From Pseudomonas putida (GTDB lineage: Bacteria > Pseudomonadota > Gammaproteobacteria > Pseudomonadales > Pseudomonadaceae), in NCBI RefSeq assembly GCF_016406145.1, contig NZ_CP066306.1, positions 1,364,001 to 1,428,000 on the forward strand: a DNA stretch of 64,000 nucleotides, read 5' to 3'. The number at the start of each line of letters is the position of its first letter. Positions within the stretch are counted from its first letter, which is position 1. The notes below the pieces were generated by a model that ran no database searches, had not been told where the DNA came from, and worked only from the letters and a program-made list of their open reading frames with translations. Position numbers and translations under genes: made by a program. Shown piece by piece: positions 63,182-64,000 of this stretch.

Positions 63182-64000
63182 GGAAGAACTCCAGCATGGC
63201 GTCGCTGTTGACGCGGTAGTTGAGGTTGCCGCAATGGCCGCCATGGGGGTAAAGGGTCAGGCGCTCGCCGAACACCTTGCGCAGGAAGCCGATATCGCCC
63301 GGGCCGAGGATGACATCATCGGCATTGTGCATCACGGCGATTTTCGGGCTGTCGCGCAGGTAGTCCTCCAGCGCGTACAGGCTCACCTGGTTGACCAGTT
63401 GCAGGATGCTGTTGCCGTCGGTGCGGGCGCGCCACATCGGGATCACCTGCTCGGTCATGTAACAGTCGAAGTCGCACTGCAGGGCACGCTTGAAGAACGG
63501 CGTGAGGCTGCTGCCCTCGGTGATCGGGTACTTCGGCGGGATGATCAGGCCACGCCGGTTGATCAGGTCCGACGTGAAGGCGATATCGGCCGCCGAGAAG
63601 CGGAACGAGGTGCCGATCAGCATTGCCATCTGTTCGTTGGACAGGTGCTGACGCGACTGCTGGAAGTCATACAGCAGGGCCTCGTTGAGGTCGATGTAGC
63701 CCTTGTCCTGGAAATAGCGGGTGAGCTTTTCCAGCATAAGCTCATAGAACGTGGTGCTGCGGTCGATGCCTTTGACCTGGGTCTGCACCAGTTTGTCGAG
63801 GTTGTTGATCGAGGTGTACAGGTTGACCGGCGGGTTGAGCAGCAGCACACGCTTGAAGTTGAAGCTGCGACGGGTTTCATCCAGGTGGCTGACGAACGCC
63901 GCGTCCAGCGCGCCCAGGCTGTACCCGGTGAGGTAGTACTCGCTGATCGGCAGGCGCGGGTGCTGGGCACGTACGGCTTGCATCACCCGGTACATGTCTT
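63174..64000 (-). CDS. Alpha/beta-hydrolase-like protein, 5' end beyond the window
   Basis: At least 275 residues of a serine hydrolase; the start lies outside the window. Visible: nucleophile elbow LTGYSLGALDAAF (GxSxG), a late aspartate in MHNADDVILGPGD, and the final histidine HGGHCGNLNYR. It overlaps mlaA by 8 bp, so the two are co-transcribed. Substrate unknown; the pairing with MlaA hints at a lipid or envelope role. Confidence 0.8.
   Translation of the reverse strand, partial: DMYRVMQAVRAQHPRLPISEYYLTGYSLGALDAAFVSHLDETRRSFNFKRVLLLNPPVNLYTSINNLDKLVQTQVKGIDRSTTFYELMLEKLTRYFQDKGYIDLNEALLYDFQQSRQHLSNEQMAMLIGTSFRFSAADIAFTSDLINRRGLIIPPKYPITEGSSLTPFFKRALQCDFDCYMTEQVIPMWRARTDGNSILQLVNQVSLYALEDYLRDSPKIAVMHNADDVILGPGDIGFLRKVFGERLTLYPHGGHCGNLNYRVNSDAMLEFFRG

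Overview
The window is a high-GC gammaproteobacterial chromosome segment. Gene content, protein sequences and synteny (cobalamin operon, fadL, rmuC, mxtR/crbS-type kinase, fused nasA with nirBD, prc, minCDE) point to the Pseudomonas putida group. Species-typical REP sequences sit between many genes. It is mostly ordinary chromosomal backbone; no insertion sequence, prophage, integron or CRISPR array was seen.

Layout. 1-7.8 kb: late cobalamin operon (cobB partial, bluB, cbiB, cobD, cobQ, cobU, cobT, cobC, cobS), almost every gene overlapping the next. 7.8-9.7 kb: MarR regulator, MFS transporter and a 40-residue membrane peptide, with GTATATAC-centred palindromes at both promoters. 9.7-15.7 kb: periplasmic glutathione peroxidase, FadL porin, small proteins, a roughly 950-bp stretch without a convincing gene, and rmuC. 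15.6-22.4 kb: MxtR/CrbS-type symporter-kinase hybrid, then a GntR regulator divergent from an amidohydrolase and a transporter. 22.4-28 kb: chemoreceptor, LplT-PlsC-type fusion, guanidine exporter gdx/sugE behind a guanidine-II riboswitch, rdgC. 28.1-28.7 kb: tandemly duplicated tRNA-Val/tRNA-Asp unit. 28.7-36.8 kb: a second map gene and nitrate assimilation (nasA fused to a CysJ-like reductase, nirB, nirD). 37-42.2 kb: LysR regulator, delta-60 repeat protein, FKBP lipoprotein, YkvA-family protein, XRE regulator with an unknown partner. 42.3-45.5 kb: prc and a quinone reductase. 45.6-52 kb: ABC importer with an alkaline-phosphatase-superfamily enzyme, an HAD phosphatase and a PhnR-like regulator. 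52-64 kb: MscS channel, a low-GC gene pair, apeB, rluA, minCDE, lpxL-type acyltransferase, patatin, MlaA and a partial alpha/beta hydrolase.

The strongest signals are regulatory RNA. Both nasA and nirB are preceded by a sigma-54 promoter, two hexaloop hairpins with the A1/G4 signature of ANTAR-protein binding sites, and an intrinsic terminator whose 5' arm overlaps the second hairpin. This fits nitrogen control (NtrC) plus nitrate control (NasT-type antitermination) of both nitrate and nitrite reductase. The gdx gene has a two-hairpin ACGR element typical of guanidine-II riboswitches.

The least characterised functional module is the 45.6-52 kb cassette. Its regulator resembles PhnR of 2-aminoethylphosphonate systems, but no phosphonatase or transaminase genes are beside it. 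A cytoplasmic alkaline-phosphatase-superfamily enzyme is embedded among the transporter genes. It may import and degrade an organophosphorus compound of unknown identity.
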